This document shows, one piece after another, positions 33,229 through 44,400 of a stretch of DNA of 64,000 nt. Position 1 is the first letter of the stretch, and every line of letters begins with the position of its first letter. The position numbers were made by a program, and so were the translations under genes. The notes beneath the pieces are model-generated. The model worked only from the letters and a program-made list of their open reading frames with translations. It ran no database searches and was not told the origin of the DNA. The stretch covers positions 6,572,001 to 6,636,000 of the forward strand of contig JAGVVL010000001.1 in the NCBI GenBank assembly GCA_018287875.1, in the 5' to 3' direction. Source of the stretch: Nigrospora sphaerica. Taxonomy: Eukaryota; Ascomycota; Sordariomycetes; Amphisphaeriales; Apiosporaceae.

Positions 33229-33766
33229 CTACCACTGCAGCTCGCCCTTGACGCCCTTTTCGGGCTCCTTGGACAGCGGCGGCATCCCTTTCGGGGCGGG
33301 CTCGGCGAAGCCCAGATTCTTGAAATCATCCTTGGCCATGAGGTTCCTGCAGACATGGTCAGCCAGGCTGGTCCGGAAGAAGCACCGGCCGCCGGGGCGT
33401 CTGCTTACCGGTCCATGCGGCAGGAAAGATATGACTTGGCCAACTCGCGACACGGCTGGTCGTTCATGCCCCTTGCGCTTTTGAGACAGTTCAGATAGTT
33501 GGTCATAACGTCCTTGCACTCGCCTGACGGCAGCATCAGCCAACGTACGGAGACGATGGGGGCAGCAGGCGGCCCGGAGGAGGTGATCCTCGCGGCTTAC
33601 CGTCGTGGTCCAGCGGGAAACTGCCTCGCTGCGGCCTGGACCGGGGGGGGACCAAGGCCCGAGTGGTCAGCCGAGGCGGCGGCGGCAAGGAACGGGACCA
33701 GGCGGTAACTTACGGGATGGGCTTCCCAGAGTAGGTGCCCGAGCCAGGGCCGCCGAAGGCGCTCAT
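33229..33766 (-). CDS. COX19: Cox19, twin CX9C cytochrome c oxidase assembly factor
   Basis: This small protein of the mitochondrial intermembrane space and cytosol is needed for cytochrome c oxidase assembly (copper/redox side). Four exons (33766-33714, 33635-33601, 33523-33409, 33346-33229) give 106 aa. The start MSAFGGPGSGTYSGKPIPPQ runs into RGSFPLDHDGECK, a family hallmark. The two CX9C motifs are CKDVMTNYLNC and CRELAKSYLSC, followed by RMDRNLMAKDDFKNLGFAEP. The 35-nt second exon encodes only PPQRGSFPLDHDG. Every junction has a canonical GTAAG-type donor and CAG acceptor. It sits head-to-tail behind the ligase fusion gene, but nothing suggests co-transcription. Confidence 0.95.
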
Positions 33767-35006
33767 GGTGTCTGCGGGCGGCGGAGATGACGGGTGGATA
33801 AGGTATGGACGGGGGAGCGAAGCGTGCCTGTTCGGCCGATTTGTACCGAGTGTCCGGCACGGGCGAGAACGGAGGGACGGATAAAAATGCTCGGGGCGAC
33901 GACGGGCACAGTGCGAACGGGGCGGACGGGTTACGTGCGTGCTGTGGGTGGCCCGGATCACACATCATCGAACTGGGAATGGCTCCATCGTGTGCGATCT
34001 GAATATTCCGGGTGACCAGCTGGCTGGGTCGGGCCGGTGCCATTCCATCCATCAATCTCCTGCCTTCAGCCCCTCCCCCACTTTTGAGAGAGCCCCGTCT
34101 AGGTAGGTACATCTCGCCGTGTACCGCTAAGCTGGTGCCGTTGCTCCGATACGCGCCCAGCCCAACCTCTCCAAGGCCGACTTGGAAGGTCATGTATGCA
34201 TACGACCTGCCAAAACCTGCCAACGTCAGCACCCGCCCATCTATCCCAGTCCGTAGCAACATGCGGCCTGGGGAAGCCCGGGCTGCTTGGTGTTTTTGTG
34301 TACAGATACACGGCCTGCAAACATCAGTGCATCGCATACTTCTATGGACGTCAAGCAGATATATTGGAGGCCTCCTTCCAGAAAAGCTGAATGGAGGTGC
34401 TTAGGCAGTGGCCCTTGGGCCGAAGTCGATCGGCCCTGCAGGTACATCATCAGCCGCACTCTACCATACATCGTCAAGCCCGTTGATGAGCGCACTCCCA
34501 CGACCAGCCAGATAAATAGGGCCGTTTGAAGCTTATCACACGACGTATGTAGGTAGGTCTTGCGTACAATGTTGCTGGATAAGCGGCCGACCAAGCAAAT
34601 CGGGAGTTCTTTGTCCGTTTGCAGCGCCTGGCTCGTCCGCCTCGCCTTTTCCGCAGCTCCAGTTCCAGTAGAAACCACGCAAAGCCCCTCCCCCCCCCCA
34701 ACCTCCACCCGCCAGCCCTCGCCTTTTCCTGCCTCCATCCACTACCTACTGCCCTGACCTCCCCCTTGTAGCACCCATCCCGGCATGTCGACTACGAGGG
34801 AACCAGCCGTCCAACTTAGTACCAACATGATGTGTCGCACAGGCCCTTAGGCGATTGATTGTCCGTTTACCTCTCGTTGCATATTTCATACGTCTCCGTC
34901 TCACTCGGCGCATCCCAGAGCGCCGTGGTTTCTGCTAGTCAAGAGACGAGAGAGAGAAAGAAAAGCCAGAAAAGAGAGACGGCCTCGCACACGCGCGCGC
35001 ATCACG
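33767..35006. other. divergent intergenic region
   Basis: It holds the shared upstream region of COX19 (-) and the GPI-protein gene (+). CTAGGTAGGTAC lies at 34099-34110 and AGGTAGGT at 34551-34558. A C10 run is near 34690. The leader before 35007 is rich in GAGA and ACGCGCGC. No gene is supported. Confidence 0.5.
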
Positions 35007-35774
35007 ATGCGGATACCCACCGGTCATGGTGCCTTGATGCTCGCCCTCGTCGGCTCTCTCGTAGAGGCCCAGCTCTACATATCGCCCCTCCACTACGCCG
35101 CCCTCGAGAAGCGGCAAGGATGCCCGGCCGACTTCTTCAGCTGTGAGGACCAAGGCTCCGCGTTCCGCGGCACCTGTTGCCAGACAGGCCAGACGTGCGC
35201 CCTGGACCAGCAAAATGAGGCCGCCTGTTGCCCAAGGGGGTGAGTCCCCAAATCGTCGGCGGTAGAGGATAACGCAAGCTGACCCCGCGGTCCCCCCCCC
35301 CCCCCCCTTTGCAGCGCTGTCTGCACCGGCACGGCGCCCGCTTCTGCTGGCACCCCTGCCCCCTCCTTCGTGTCTAACTCGCTCTTCGCCTTTCCCGCCG
35401 TGCCGACGTCCTTCTCCAACGGCGGCGCGTGTGCGTCGGCGTACAGCCAGTGCTCGGAAAACTTTGATATCTGCACCTCGGACCTCGTCAGCAACACGGG
35501 CGGCTTCGGCGTGACCATTGTCGTGCCGGGCGGCGGCGGCACGACGGCGGCACCAAGCCACACGGCGGTGCCCGCTCCCAGCGCCAGCTCCATATGCTCG
35601 AGCCTGTCGTCTCAGGCCTGCCACAACCTGCAGCCCAGTGTGTGCTCGCAGACGGGCTACGACGACGGCTTTTTTGTTGGTTCCGCCAACGCCCAGCCAA
35701 GACAGACGGCTCCGCCCCGCGTGGCCGGGTTGATGGTGGGCGTGGGCATCGGCCTGCTGGGCGCGCACGTCTGA
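35007..35774 (+). CDS. cysteine-rich secreted protein, probably GPI-anchored
   Basis: Two exons (35007-35239 and 35315-35774) give 230 aa. The N-terminus (MRIPTGHGALMLALVGSLVEA, cleavage likely before QLYIS) is a signal peptide, followed by a possible KR dibasic processing site (LEKRQGCP). Residues 36-80 form a Cys-rich block (GCPADFFSCEDQG, TCCQTGQTC, ACCPRGAVC). A second Cys-containing block (CASAYSQCSENFDICTSDL) and a Ser/Thr/Ala/Pro-rich stretch follow. A hydrophobic C-terminus (VAGLMVGVGIGLLGAHV) is consistent with GPI attachment at the cell wall or membrane. The intron carries a C16 tract just before its CAG acceptor. I recognise the architecture as that of fungal GPI-anchored cell-surface proteins but no specific function. 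Confidence 0.78.
35292..35307 (+). repeat. C16 homopolymer as the intronic pyrimidine tract
   Basis: Sixteen C lie immediately upstream of TTTGCAG in the single intron of the GPI-protein gene. It resembles the C tract in NUP84 intron 1. Confidence 0.85.
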
Positions 35775-36588
35775 TGGGGACTCGGGGGGGGGGCGGCGGG
35801 AAGGTGAGAGACGGATGGGTTGATGGGAAAGGTCTGCGACGTACACGACCATGTGATGAATAATGTGTGTCTTCCGAGAGAGCCGGCCTGCATACTTCAA
35901 ACCTGTACATACATGTACTCGTCAGTTAGGGAACGGGGCGTTGAGTATTTCTTGAGCCACCGTCGCCATCACTCGGGGTACTCTTTGTTGCCAACATGTG
36001 TCGCATACAGCCAGTACGTGCCTACTACGTACTTGCATAGTTCTCGGGAGGCACGTGGATGACGGCTCGTATAATGCTGCCTTGCTCTGGTCCCAGTAAT
36101 GCGCGGGACATGATACCTGAACTGCCAGTCCGTGTGGGCGAAATAGGCGTGCACGGTGCTGGCAGTGGGAAGAGTGCCCATGATGGATCCCACTCGGATT
36201 GACGGGTTGGTCCGCAGTAGTCACAACTTCCCAATCACCAACACAGCTCCAGCCGCCAATCCCCTTCACCAGCCGCAACGTATCGCCCGTCCATTGCATC
36301 ACCTAAACCGTTGACCTCCCCGCACGTGCCCACACTTGTACGTTATATACAGCCCGCGTTGCCGCCCACGGGTGCGCCAAAACCCGCCTGGTCTCCTGTA
36401 GGTTGGGCCGAAGCGAGGATCCGCAGCTTTCCCTGCTAACGGCGAGGTGCAGGAGACATACGATGTGACACGGGACGCGCCGACCGAGAGCATATGTACT
36501 CGGCTGGAGCCCTTGTCGCCGGGAGGGGACCAGCTGCCAGGTCCACGACTGATATTTCCGACTGCTCTTGCTCAGAGGCGGGCCCAGC
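35775..36588. other. intergenic region before NPR3
   Basis: Holds the 3' end of the GPI-protein gene and the NPR3 promoter. AC/GT-rich tracts with TACATACATGTAC occur near 35903-35917. No gene is supported. Confidence 0.5.
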
Positions 36589-38952
36589 ATGACGGCCCCC
36601 GTCCTCCCCAGCTCTTCCAACCTGCTGGGCATAGCCCTCGTCATCAACAGGTCTCGCGATGGGCCCCGTTTTGTATTCCACTACCCACCGCACATCGCTC
36701 CAGCCAGGGGGCGGTCCTCCTCGGGCCAGGGAGGCGGCCCCATGGCGGACGACGGCGACGATGACGACGTGCTGCTGGAGCGGATGGCGGAACCATCGGC
36801 CCTCAGTGCCTCGGGCAGCGACCTGCCCGAGGGTGTCGATCTCGACTCCTGGAACCAGGAAGACCACCTGGAGACGGAGAACGGGTCGCAGGTTGTGCCT
36901 TGGGAGCATGTAGGCCGCTTCCCCACCAAAGACCTGGAGAGCCTATGGACGCCGGCGCGGGCCTATCACAAGAAGCTGTTCCAGATCTCCATGGACGACC
37001 TCATCGGCGTGTCCTACCCTGTTTACGTGCCGGAGAACGGGCTGTGGCGGCACAAGAAAAAGAAGGCGGCCCAGCAGGCCAAGTCGCGGCCCAGCACCAC
37101 GAGCAAGGGCGGCGCGGGCGCGGGCGGAGCGGCCGAGACCGGGGGCGACGTCGGGGCCACTGACGAGGACGGGGCGGCCGAGGGGGCGCAGGCGGAGACC
37201 CGGGACGGGGCGGATGAGGCGGCTACGTCGACGCCCGTCGACGGCCCTGACGAGGAGAAGAAGAGCGGCATGACCATGTTCAACCTGGTCTTTATCATGA
37301 ACCCCAAGAAGCACGAGACCAAGGAGCTGGTTGAAACCGTCTACTTCCACATCATCCGCAAGGTCAACAAGGCCTACAAGTACGCCCAACAGCGCAGCGA
37401 CTTCGTGTGGAAGGAGTCCAAAAGGATCCTGGCGCTCAAAGACAAGGGGCGCGAGGAGAGGACCCGTATGAGCGTGCTGTGGCGCAGCATCCTCGAATCG
37501 TCGTCGCTCGCCTCCAGCATGCAGGAGGTCTACGAGGCCGTCTGCGCTAACAGAATCGCCGCTCTGCAACTGGAAACGCCTGAAGGGGCCGTGACGCACT
37601 CGGTCCAGATCCCCGTCCCCTTCTACCTGACGGACCTCCCGTCGGCCGACTCGGCCGACCATGAGGCCGACCGCTTCAAGGGCCTGTGGATCACGACGGC
37701 CAACAGCTTCGGCGACGTATTGGAGAGCGGCGCCCACGACGATCCGGCCATGCTTGACAAGACGTTCGCCCTGCTCCTCCTGCAGGACGAGAAGAAGATC
37801 ATCAACGAGCTGCAGGCGGACCCCGACGACACCACGGCCGCCATGGTCGAGTTCGTACGCCTCTCCAAACCGACGACGTCCTTTCACGCCATCGGCGCTG
37901 GTACTGTGCTCAGTCCGGCTCAGGTGCGCCGCTACGCGCAGCACTTTATCTTCTGGCGGCGCGCCATCGCCATCCCGCCGCTGCACGCGCGGGATGTCTA
38001 CATCATGTCGCCCAACTGCAACACCGAGAGCTTGCCGCAGGCCAGCCAGGCCTGGCAGCGCGCTTTTCCGCTGGCCCCGCCGCTGCCCAACTTCCTGGCC
38101 GACCTCTCGACGGCACCGCGGCCGTACAAGTGGTTTGCGCCCTCCAAGAACCACCGGCCCATCTATCTCCAGATGCTGGCCTGGCTGATGCGCGGCGGCT
38201 GGGTCACGCAGTTGTGCACCTTCGCCTACGTCGTCGTATGGCCCGAGATACAGTACGAGGTCGATTACCGGCTCGAGGCCGACGAGATCAAGGCGGCCAC
38301 GCTGGCCGCCGGCGCCCCGGGCCGAGAAGGACAGGGCGAGCCCGGCGGCACCAGCACCGCCGAGACGACGGCCACTGCTACTGAGAGCGCAGCGCCCGAA
38401 GGACTGGCCGGGGCTGCCGCCCCGGCGTCGCCGCGCGCCTTGTCCCCGTACACCGCCGTCTCTCCGCTCCCCGAGGCCCCGTCGTCGTCGTCGCCGTCGT
38501 CGCCGTCGCCGGGCACCTCGCCCTTCCCCGACGCCGCCTTGTCGACGGCGACGACGGCCAACGAGGCCGTGGCCGAGGCGGCGCGCCTCACGCGGCTTGC
38601 CGACCGCGCGTCCCGGGCGCTCGCCGAGAAGGCGGCCGCCCACGGGCGCAAGCCCGTCCCGCAGGCCACCGACCACCCCTCGCTCAACGCGGCGCCGCAC
38701 CTCGCTCACCTGGCCCCCTACGTCGTCCTCGACGCCAAGAAAGCCACAGGCAAGGACAGCCTGTACCTGAGCGCCATCGGCCGCCGCTTCCGCGACCCCC
38801 GCGTGCGCGCCAGCTGGCCCGTCTTCTGGAAGTACCTCAACGGCCACAGCGCCCTCGAGCGCATCGCCCTCCTCGAGGACATGAAGCGGAAGGAGGCCTG
38901 GGCCATCCTCGGTGGCATGGCCGAGTACCTCATCTGCGTCAGGCACTGGTAG
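36589..38952 (+). CDS. NPR3: nitrogen permease regulator 3 (Npr3), SEACIT/GATOR1 subunit
   Basis: This is a subunit of the SEACIT/GATOR1 GAP complex that restrains TORC1 at the vacuole when amino acids are scarce. One uninterrupted exon encodes 787 aa. The start MTAPVLPSSSNLLGIALVIN leads into RDGPRFVFHYPPH, the conserved opening of the longin-type domain. An acidic low-complexity insert (DDGDDDDVLLERM) follows. Other family stretches are FPTKDLESLWTPARAYHKKL, MTMFNLVFIMNPKKHETKEL (start of the second longin half) and the C-terminal winged-helix end LERIALLEDMKRKEAWAILG, finishing CVRHW. Long Ala/Pro/Ser-rich spacers around residues 600-690 are typical of filamentous-fungal versions. An upstream in-frame segment without ATG begins at 36568, so I use 36589. 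Confidence 0.9.
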   Translation: MTAPVLPSSSNLLGIALVINRSRDGPRFVFHYPPHIAPARGRSSSGQGGGPMADDGDDDDVLLERMAEPSALSASGSDLPEGVDLDSWNQEDHLETENGSQVVPWEHVGRFPTKDLESLWTPARAYHKKLFQISMDDLIGVSYPVYVPENGLWRHKKKKAAQQAKSRPSTTSKGGAGAGGAAETGGDVGATDEDGAAEGAQAETRDGADEAATSTPVDGPDEEKKSGMTMFNLVFIMNPKKHETKELVETVYFHIIRKVNKAYKYAQQRSDFVWKESKRILALKDKGREERTRMSVLWRSILESSSLASSMQEVYEAVCANRIAALQLETPEGAVTHSVQIPVPFYLTDLPSADSADHEADRFKGLWITTANSFGDVLESGAHDDPAMLDKTFALLLLQDEKKIINELQADPDDTTAAMVEFVRLSKPTTSFHAIGAGTVLSPAQVRRYAQHFIFWRRAIAIPPLHARDVYIMSPNCNTESLPQASQAWQRAFPLAPPLPNFLADLSTAPRPYKWFAPSKNHRPIYLQMLAWLMRGGWVTQLCTFAYVVVWPEIQYEVDYRLEADEIKAATLAAGAPGREGQGEPGGTSTAETTATATESAAPEGLAGAAAPASPRALSPYTAVSPLPEAPSSSSPSSPSPGTSPFPDAALSTATTANEAVAEAARLTRLADRASRALAEKAAAHGRKPVPQATDHPSLNAAPHLAHLAPYVVLDAKKATGKDSLYLSAIGRRFRDPRVRASWPVFWKYLNGHSALERIALLEDMKRKEAWAILGGMAEYLICVRHW

Positions 38953-39826
38953 ATTCACGGCGGGCGGGCCCCGGCCGCGATGCGTCGGGGGGGGGGGCTT
39001 GGACAGCTGGTTCCCTCGTCAGCGCGCCTCCTCTATTTTTCGGCCTTGATCGGTTTCTTTACGGAGTGGCGGACTCGGTTGTTTTATACCACTTCATCGT
39101 CGGCTGCCGCACCCGTGTAGAACGTATCGGCGTGACACAACAGGGTGCATATATAGTCCCGCGACCGTGGCGCGGCATGCTCGGGTCTTTAGAATACATG
39201 ATGATGCGTATATTATCTCCAGGCCCCGATGCATGAGCGTGGCAACCACGATCGGGCCCCGCGTCATACCTTCCGACCTAAATACATACTATGAGACGTG
39301 TAGAAGCGACAGAGCGCCACCATGCCTACTTCCATAGCATTGGTGACGGCAGATGCGAAAAACAGTTGGACCATGTAATAGAAAACACCCCCCTTGGAAA
39401 AGCAATGCCGCAGAAAAAAAACTCCCAAATCTCTCCAGGTATCATGGTGACAAAGACAGAAAGAACCCCCAGTAGCCTTGTGTAAGCAGGCCTCGGAAAG
39501 GACAGCCCCGGCTCCGACTGTCCCGTTCGGTTCCGATAAATTCGACAATGCTTGAAAATGCAACGATATGCCCCCAGGCCCTCCCCCGGAGGGAAGGACC
39601 GTCAGACCGAAATGCAATAAAAGATGAGAACGCCTCCCAACTCCGAAACGACCACCGCATGCCAGATGACCAAATCTTCTTCGAGTACATCTTTCTATGT
39701 TCGATAACTCCGCCGCCAATGCGCGAAAGACGTACGACAGAGCGGAACCACCAAGTAGCGCAAAGAAGAACGTTGCCTTGGAAGACGGCCAGGCGGCCAC
39801 CAGTGACGAGCGCGAAACGGCCAACC
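38953..39826. other. convergent intergenic region
   Basis: It lies between the stops of NPR3 (+) and the bHLH gene (-). It begins with a G9 run and later has AT-richer DNA (AAAAACTCCC, AATAAAAG near 39610) suited to 3' ends. No gene is supported. Confidence 0.5.
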
Positions 39827-41353
39827 CTAGACTGTCATCATGAACTCGTCCTCCTCCTTGATGTCGTCATCAGGGTCATTCCAGTATTGATCGGGGTTGT
39901 TCAGATCCCCAACCAGATCGGTGGTGTCGTCTGGGCTAACCGCAATGGCATCCATGGCGGTAGCACCATTCAGCGACTCGCCCTTGAAGTCGGTGTGGTG
40001 GGGTACACGGAGTCCAGAGCCGTTGAAGCGCGAGTAGGAAAAGGTGCCCATGTCCCCGTCCGACTTGGCGATGGCTTCCATCAACTCGGTCTGCATGCGT
40101 CGTTCGTCGTCCGTCATCTCGAAGGGGGCGTGACCGCCCAACTCGGTGATGGTGTTGACGAGCTCTTCCTGCTGTTGTAATTTAAGGTGCAGCATCCACA
40201 TGAGGTCGCGCATCCAGCTCACAGAGCCGTTGAGAATATCACCCTTGTTTGGGCCCTTGTCCTTGTCGTCGATGGGGAGGCCCGTAGTAATGCTGCCTGC
40301 ACCCGTCGCGCGCTTCGCGCCCGGGCCGGCCAGTCCGGACGTGGCCTGACCGGGTTGTGACATGCCCGTCAGCGTTGGAGAGAGGGGCGTTCCGTTCTGG
40401 ATGAGCTTCTTGATCTTGTCATCCTCGAGCCTGTGCGTGGGCACCAACTTGCTGAGGTCTTGAATCCTCTCGTTGATGTTGTCTCGCCTGCGCCGTTCGA
40501 CGGCGTTGTGCGACTCGCGCCTGCGCTTTCTCTTGGCCTCCTGGCTCTGGAGGTTGGGCGCGGCGGTGCCTACGCGGGCGGGCATCGACGTGCCCGCCTG
40601 GGCCATGAATTGGGGGTGCGAGTAGCCTTGCTGCATGGGCGAGGAAAGGCCCGAGCCGGGGTACGACGACTGTAGGCTTTTCGGCGTGCTCAACCATTGG
40701 CCCGAAGGCGACTTCTCGGTACCGGCCGGTGTTCGGATGGGCTGCGCGCCGAAGTTTGGAGAATCATGCGAGCCGACGGTCAAGCTGGCCATGGCCGCCG
40801 TCGTGGTCAGGGGGCTTCTAGCATTGTCCGAGGTTTTGCGCTGCATGGCCTGGGCTTGGGCCTGCGACATACGCGCACGACTCTTGGCTGCAAGATAGTT
40901 GTCGCCGTCTGTGTTCATGTTGTTGCTGCTGCTGTTGCTGTTGGCATTGTGGTTGGCCATGGGCGAGCCCGAGTAGGAGAGGGGCGACTGCAGCGAATTG
41001 GCAAAGGGCTGCTGCATCTGGCGGAACGGCTGCCCGCCGAAACTGTGGACGAAAGGACTCTGGATCGGGTCACCGTCGGGGGTATTGGAGTAGCCGTTGA
41101 TATGAGACGGGTACATGCCCTGCGAGAAGCCCATGTTCATGTCGCCCATGCTGCCAAAGTCTTGACCGTTACCCATGTTGACGTGGCCAGTATCGGTGGG
41201 GCTGCCGCCGAGGTCAAAGAGTTCGTCGTCGTTGATGAGCGCCGAACCACTCGAGAAGCCGTTGGAACCGCCGTTAAAGGCTTGGGGATTTATAGTGGCG
41301 TTGCCGTTGCCTTGGCCGCCGCCGAACTGATTGAAACCCGGGTAATGCGACAT
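39827..41353 (-). CDS. bHLH transcription factor, Rtg3/GlcD-gamma-like
   Basis: This is a nuclear E-box-binding regulator, 508 aa in one exon. The N-terminal half is Asn/Gln/Gly/Ser/Met-rich with a DDELFDLGG acidic patch. The basic region KRKRRRESHNAVERRRRDN holds the His-Glu-Arg residues that contact CANNTG. Helix 1 (INERIQDLSKLVP) follows at about 275-305. An unusually long loop of roughly 60 residues (TPLSPTLTGMSQPG and beyond) separates it from helix 2 (KGDILNGSVSWMRDLMWML). A leucine-zipper-like helix (HLKLQQQEELVNTITELG) comes next. The acidic C-terminus ends DIKEEDEFMMTV. The long loop and the DKDKGPNKGDIL motif match the fungal Rtg3/GlcD-gamma group, from which a role in metabolic or retrograde signalling is inferred. 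A (GT)n tract lies 30 bp upstream of the ATG. Confidence 0.85.
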   Translation of the reverse strand: MSHYPGFNQFGGGQGNGNATINPQAFNGGSNGFSSGSALINDDELFDLGGSPTDTGHVNMGNGQDFGSMGDMNMGFSQGMYPSHINGYSNTPDGDPIQSPFVHSFGGQPFRQMQQPFANSLQSPLSYSGSPMANHNANSNSSSNNMNTDGDNYLAAKSRARMSQAQAQAMQRKTSDNARSPLTTTAAMASLTVGSHDSPNFGAQPIRTPAGTEKSPSGQWLSTPKSLQSSYPGSGLSSPMQQGYSHPQFMAQAGTSMPARVGTAAPNLQSQEAKRKRRRESHNAVERRRRDNINERIQDLSKLVPTHRLEDDKIKKLIQNGTPLSPTLTGMSQPGQATSGLAGPGAKRATGAGSITTGLPIDDKDKGPNKGDILNGSVSWMRDLMWMLHLKLQQQEELVNTITELGGHAPFEMTDDERRMQTELMEAIAKSDGDMGTFSYSRFNGSGLRVPHHTDFKGESLNGATAMDAIAVSPDDTTDLVGDLNNPDQYWNDPDDDIKEEDEFMMTV

Positions 41354-41380
41354 GGTTACTGTGGGGCGGTTTGTGTTCTA

Positions 41381-41430
41381 TGTATGTGTGTGCGTGTGTG
41401 TGTGTGTGTGTATGTGTGTGTGTATGTGAG
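41381..41430. repeat. (GT)n microsatellite next to the bHLH start codon
   Basis: An imperfect GT/AT dinucleotide tract begins about 28 bp upstream of the bHLH ATG, so it lies in the 5' leader (CA-rich in the mRNA). A CCCCACAG acceptor-like sequence between it and the ATG raises the possibility of a leader intron. Confidence 0.8.
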
Positions 41431-44400
41431 GTGGTGATTGTTAATGCTTCGTCGGTGTTGCCGTCCTCGGGGGTATTGGTTGGTGGTGGCGAGTATAGAA
41501 GCGTTGGGCTCTGCGTGCTGTAGCACCGTCAGCACAAGTGTCCGGGGAGCCGGAGAGTCTGGATGTCAAAAAGGGCAAAGAGGGTTGAGGGAGTTGCCCC
41601 GCTTCCCCAAGGGTGCACTCGATCTCCCAAGTGTCGGCAACAAGGTGGGGGTGAGCAGTGCGTGGCGGTATTGTGCACCATAATTCAATCACGGCGACGG
41701 GGGAAAATGGAGCAGTGGACGGCATGCGTGTCTTACCTCGATGCTGGAGTGGTGTCTGTTGGTCGAACGATGGTCGCCTTACGGAGCCATGCGTTGGGGC
41801 GCAACAAGCCTGATAAAACAGCGCCCGCGAGTTGAACCGAGGGATGGCTGCGAGAGCAAAGCGTGTTTATAAGCCAAGCGCCAATGTGCGTTGAGGGAGG
41901 GGAGAAAGCGCGAGGCGTGGTTGAAGAGGCGGGCGAAGGGCTGCTCGCTTCTGCGCCGGGCGGCCCTGGTATATGGATGTTGGAAGGTTGGGACGTTGGC
42001 GGATGCCCCGAGTCGCGAGCGGATGCGACTTTTTGTTGCCCTTCTGTTCCGACCCGTCTGTCCCTCGTTGTTAGAACGATGCCAAATGGCCGACTCGGAG
42101 GGGGACTTTGGTAGGGAGCTGCTGAGTCGAAGTCGGGGCTAACAAGGTACTTGTACGCCAAGCCCCGTTATGCAGCACACCGCAAGATGTTCCGGGGTAC
42201 GTACCGCTAAGGTTATTTGGGGTGCCGGGCTGTGCGCAACCAACAGGCAGAAGCGCCCGAGTGGCCACGGGTGGAGGGTACAAGAGCGGGGGAGAGGGAA
42301 AGAAGGAATGCGCAAATTGCCGGGATGGTCTACTCTGACCGATGACGCTCGTTTTTGTCGCGGTAGCCGCTGGGGAAATAAGACCGTCAGGCCACGGCGA
42401 CAGCGCTTTCGATCGGCTTGTCTTTCCTTTGCGACGGGGCCGAGAGGCGGGTAGGCAGGGCGACTCGAGCAAGATGGATGGAGGCTTGGGAGTCGGTGTG
42501 TCGGATCCCCTTGGGGGTTGCCAAGTGGCGGCAATTCAGTGCACCTACGATCCTGGCTGGAAGGAGGGTAGTCGATAGGGTAGTGTGTTAGGAGAGGTAG
42601 TGGTGTAGGGTGGAGTAAGACGGCGTAGATAGGTGTCAGGTAATATAGTCGAGGAGGGGGGCCTCGGTCGTGGTGGTGGAAGACCAAGCTGGATCTACCT
42701 ACAAGGCCGGGATACCGAATCCTTGATGGGCGAAAGCTGAAGGCCAAAAGTATGGAGAAAGGCGGTAAGGCTAGCCCTCACAGGGTCGCTTTCAAGCCGC
42801 AATGTCCGTATGGGCGGCGAGACAAGAGGGCGCGGGCGTTGACGCTATCGGGGATAAGCTGGGAGAGCCTGCCCGGGAACTTGTGTCTGTAAAATGATGG
42901 TTCAGACGGAAAGCCCGCAGGGAAGACGGTTGGTCCAGCGCGTGGGTGTGTTCCGTCAAAGTTCAAGATCCGAGACAGGCAAATTTCCTCGGGTTCTAGT
43001 GGAAAGGTTCGGGACAGGTCCAAAGATAGAACCGATGGCTGTATGCGGAAGGGACGCAGAGCTTATCCGTTTTTTTCCCCTTGCGGTGGACAACGGCAAC
43101 CTCTGGCGCAGACGCCCAGTGACGTGCACGGGGCGAAAGGGAGGGGTTCTCTAGAGGCGACAAGCGGCGGTGGATGGAATGCCCGTAAACAACGAGCTTC
43201 CAAGCGACGTTCAGTCGGGCCAGGCCTGTTGATGGTAGGGTTCCTTAAGATGATGTCCGGGTGTAGGGAAAGTGTCGACCGTGGGGAGGTTGACTAATGG
43301 AAGGGCGACTGACGCTTAGCTGCGAACCCGTGGTGGAAATTTGGTGGGTTGCCGGGCGAAGGCGACTCTTCCAGGGATGGAGGTGGCCGGAGTGACGAGA
43401 TGGCCCGATGATTGGCCTATGGGATGCTGGGGAGATCCCTGCAGCTAGGAGGACTAGGTTGTGAGGGGTCCTGGTAAGCTTGGTCTCTCTATCTCTCTCC
43501 TTCTCTCTTTGGCGGAGGGGGTGTGTGAGTGTGGTGTGCGTGTGCATGTGCGCGTGTAGAGATGAATGGATGGGGGGGTGTGTGCGCGCGCGCACGCGTG
43601 TGTACATGTGTACGTGTGTATGCGCGGGTTGGGTGTGTGCTTACTTCTTTGGTATCTTGCTCCGACTAGTTCCGTCGTCTTCGTCGTCGCCGCCGCTGCT
43701 GCTGTGATCGTCGCAAAAGGCGCCCGGTTCGTGCGCGTGGTGGAGCCGCCGTCGAATACCTGAATCGCGACTGCTATACTGAACCCGGGCACGTTAGAAG
43801 CGGGGCCAAGCACTGAGCGTCGTAGAACGTTGTCGATGGGGAAACCCCCCTCGGGAAGCGAGGCACGCAGGGCTTACTTTGCTCACCTTGGCTGGTTCGC
43901 TCGCTTAGTCGTGGCGCTGGCCGGTTTTCCGTGCAAGAGCCGTGGCAAGGTCGAAGGAGAAAGTGCGGATGATCCAGGACAAGTAGATGCGCCGGTCCAT
44001 GAACAAGACTTGGTTTCGTCCCGTGTCTTGGTGTTTCCTCAGAGACTGCCTGTGTCTTTATCCTGGGCAACTACCGGTATATGGCCTGCGGCGGTTATCT
44101 GGGGCAACCCGGAGGCGAGGAGGGGTGGGATTCAGCGTCGAGGTCCAAACGGCGAGTCTGTCTGCACCGACTGAGGAGGCGGGGTGGTTTCAGAGTTGAC
44201 GGCTTTCATCCATTCTCTCTCGGGCTCTATCGAGGGGGCCGCACAGATGGGCGGCCAACTTATATACCCAACACGGATCCAGCTAAAAATACCCAACTCT
44301 CCCGAGGCCGTGGCCGGGGCCTGTCGTTGTCGTCAGTGTCCCTCTTTCCCAGAGACAGAGCGTCCACCTTGGGCACTGCCCGAGCGAGTCTCCTGACTGC

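Noticed and set aside
36943..38958. 671-codon minus-strand open frame
   Set aside because: It lies antisense to NPR3. High GC at third positions keeps the opposite strand open; the product is Arg/Gly/Val-rich without domains.
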